Shown: piece after piece, positions 6,841 through 8,002 of the stretch | How the letters are laid out: the number at the start of each line of letters is the position of its first letter | Position numbering within the stretch: position 1 is the stretch's first letter | Assembly (NCBI GenBank): GCA_003136075.1 | Contig: PNBP01000166.1 | Span: 11,069 to 19,070, forward strand | DNA length: 8,002 nucleotides | Source of the DNA: Methanoregula sp. | Lineage (GTDB): Archaea > Halobacteriota > Methanomicrobia > Methanomicrobiales > Methanospirillaceae | Reading direction: 5' to 3' | Notes under the pieces: generated by a model | Database searches by the model: none | Told to the model about the DNA's origin: nothing | Seen by the model: only the letters and a program-made list of their open reading frames with translations | Translations under genes and position numbers: made by a program

Positions 6841-8002
6841 GATCGTTGAATTATCCCCATAACAACCTTCGATGTACGAATTGGGCACAAAGAGTGCATT
6901 GCTGCCGACCATCGTCCCCACATTAATGGTGCAGTTGATCCCAAAATGGACCCCGTCTCCAATAATCGCGCCGAATTTGGTATGCCGGGTATCCTTTCCA
7001 CATACCTTGACATTTGCATGGTCATGCCGGAGGTTTGCTACTTTTGTTCCGGCACCGAAATTACACCCGCTCCCGATAACCGAGTCACCGATATAATTGA
7101 AATGGGGAATCTTTGTTCCCTCCATGATAATGGAATTTTTCAGTTCTGTGCAATGGCCGATGTGGCAGTTATCCCCGATGCTTGTCGATCCACGAATATA
7201 TGCATTAGGGCCGATACGGCAGTTTTTACCAATAATACATGGACCTTCGATATAGGTCCCTGATTTTACTACGGTTCCTTCTCCAATAGCAACCGCACCC
7301 GAAATGGTCACATTGTTTTCGATATCACCGTGGTTTTCTCTTGGCAACGATGTCATACATGCTGCATTTGCATCAAGCAGATCCCATGGATAGCCAATAT
7401 CTTTCCATGAGCAGATTTCGAATGCGGTCAAACGCTGTTCGCGAATGAACACCCCAAGTGCATCGGTCAACTCCAGTTCACCGCGGGAGGAGGTCTGCAC
7501 CTGATCGACCAGATCAAAAATATCCGGTGTAAATAGATATGCACCGGCATTTATCTGCGTTGATTTTGGGTGATGCGATTTCTCTTCAAGGGCGGTAACC
7601 ATATCTTCCTTGACCATGACAACCCCAAAATCTTCCGGGTGATCGGTCGTACTGATCCCCATGCAAGGCGCAGGGCGTTCAATAAATTTTGCCAAGTCAC
7701 TACTGGTGACAATCATGTCCCCGTTCAATACAAGGAACGTCCCGGTGACAAAATCTCGGGCAGAGCGAAGTGCATCGGCAGTTCCCTGCTGCTGTCGCTG
7801 GGGCGCGTAGGAAATATGAATTCCCCATCGGGAACCGTCGCCAAAATATCGGCGAACCTCCCTCTCTCCATATCCAACAACAATTACAAATTCGCTGATG
7901 CCGGCATCGCGTGCGGAGATGATCAGGGGCTCCATCATGGGGCGATTTCCGATGGGGAGCATCACTTTGGGGCGCCTAGTGGTGAGCGGACGCATCCGTT
8001 TT
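6835..8002 (-). CDS. GlmU-like bifunctional GlcN-1-P acetyltransferase / sugar-1-phosphate uridylyltransferase, N-terminus cut by window edge
   Basis: 388 residues are visible. The frame is open through the edge and begins K-R-M-R-P-L-T, the second half of the signature G-x-G-x-R-M-R-P-L-T, so about a dozen residues including the start lie beyond 8002. The ATG at 7995 is internal. Counting from that Met, the nucleotidylyltransferase domain (1-215) shows RRPKVMLPIGNRPMME (7-22), QGTADAL (70-76), the metal site NGD (91-93), NAGAYLF (149-155) and DIGYPWDLL (199-207). The beta-helix domain (about 226-386) shows HFNY (298-301), GAGTKVANLRHD (314-325) and Lys330. The His, Tyr, Asn and Lys fall at the spacing I recall for the acetyltransferase site of Sulfolobus ST0452; one further Lys there is Ala327 here. 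It probably acetylates GlcN-1-P and uridylylates GlcNAc-1-P to UDP-GlcNAc, downstream of GlmS and GlmM. It is the best glmU candidate in the window. The stop is TAG at 6835. Confidence 0.88.
   Translation of the reverse strand, partial: KRMRPLTTRRPKVMLPIGNRPMMEPLIISARDAGISEFVIVVGYGEREVRRYFGDGSRWGIHISYAPQRQQQGTADALRSARDFVTGTFLVLNGDMIVTSSDLAKFIERPAPCMGISTTDHPEDFGVVMVKEDMVTALEEKSHHPKSTQINAGAYLFTPDIFDLVDQVQTSSRGELELTDALGVFIREQRLTAFEICSWKDIGYPWDLLDANAACMTSLPRENHGDIENNVTISGAVAIGEGTVVKSGTYIEGPCIIGKNCRIGPNAYIRGSTSIGDNCHIGHCTELKNSIIMEGTKIPHFNYIGDSVIGSGCNFGAGTKVANLRHDHANVKVCGKDTRHTKFGAIIGDGVHFGINCTINVGTMVGSNALFVPNSYIEGCYGDNSTIR

Noticed and set aside
7993..7995. ATG at 7995 as the start of the first GlmU-like gene
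   Set aside because: The preceding codons encode Lys-Arg and complete the signature K-R-M-R-P-L-T, so the true start is outside the window.
1..8002. CRISPR arrays, transposases, integrases, tRNA or rRNA genes, toxin-antitoxin or defence genes
   Set aside because: I saw none. The repetitive look of 3331-3930, 5674-6150 and 6835-7330 comes from codons of hexapeptide beta-helix repeats, not DNA repeats.

Overview
The window reads as chromosomal DNA of a methanogenic euryarchaeon, most likely of the Methanomicrobiales; the genus cannot be fixed from the sequence alone. The evidence is an archaeal-type oligosaccharyltransferase AglB, archaeal fused nucleotidylyltransferase/left-handed beta-helix (GlmU-like) enzymes, an archaeal DUF2098 protein, TATA-type promoter elements and oligo-T terminators. 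All recognised genes lie on the minus strand, so the order of transcription runs from high to low coordinates.

From 8002 down to 3331 there is a tightly packed run of four genes. They are a GlmU-like bifunctional enzyme (N-terminus cut by the window edge), a second and divergent GlmU-like paralogue, glmS (glutamine-fructose-6-phosphate aminotransferase, GTG start), and a left-handed beta-helix N-acetyltransferase of the WbpD/WlbB-like type. The gaps are 6 bases, 1 base and a 4-base ATGA overlap, which indicates one transcript with coupled translation. GlmS makes GlcN-6-P. One or both GlmU-like proteins would acetylate and uridylylate GlcN-1-P to give UDP-GlcNAc. The last enzyme probably N-acetylates an amino sugar derived from it. 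The phosphoglucosamine mutase step (GlmM) is not in the window and may lie upstream of 8002.

From 3330 to 3021 there is a non-coding gap. It holds what looks like a decayed C-terminal tail of a family-4 glycosyltransferase, then a TATA box and a Shine-Dalgarno sequence for the next gene. From 3020 to 432 lies aglB, the membrane oligosaccharyltransferase that transfers the lipid-linked glycan to asparagine on S-layer and other exported proteins; its main catalytic motifs are present. It is followed at once by two T7 runs, a typical archaeal terminator.

From 431 to 288 there is a short intergenic region with a perfect inverted repeat and a possible TATA box. From 287 to the left edge lies most of a DUF2098 protein of unknown function. 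The theme is supply of activated amino sugars for, and execution of, protein N-glycosylation. I saw no mobile element, CRISPR array, RNA gene or clear new system. The points most worth a second look are the unequal pair of GlmU paralogues and the glycosyltransferase remnant in front of aglB.
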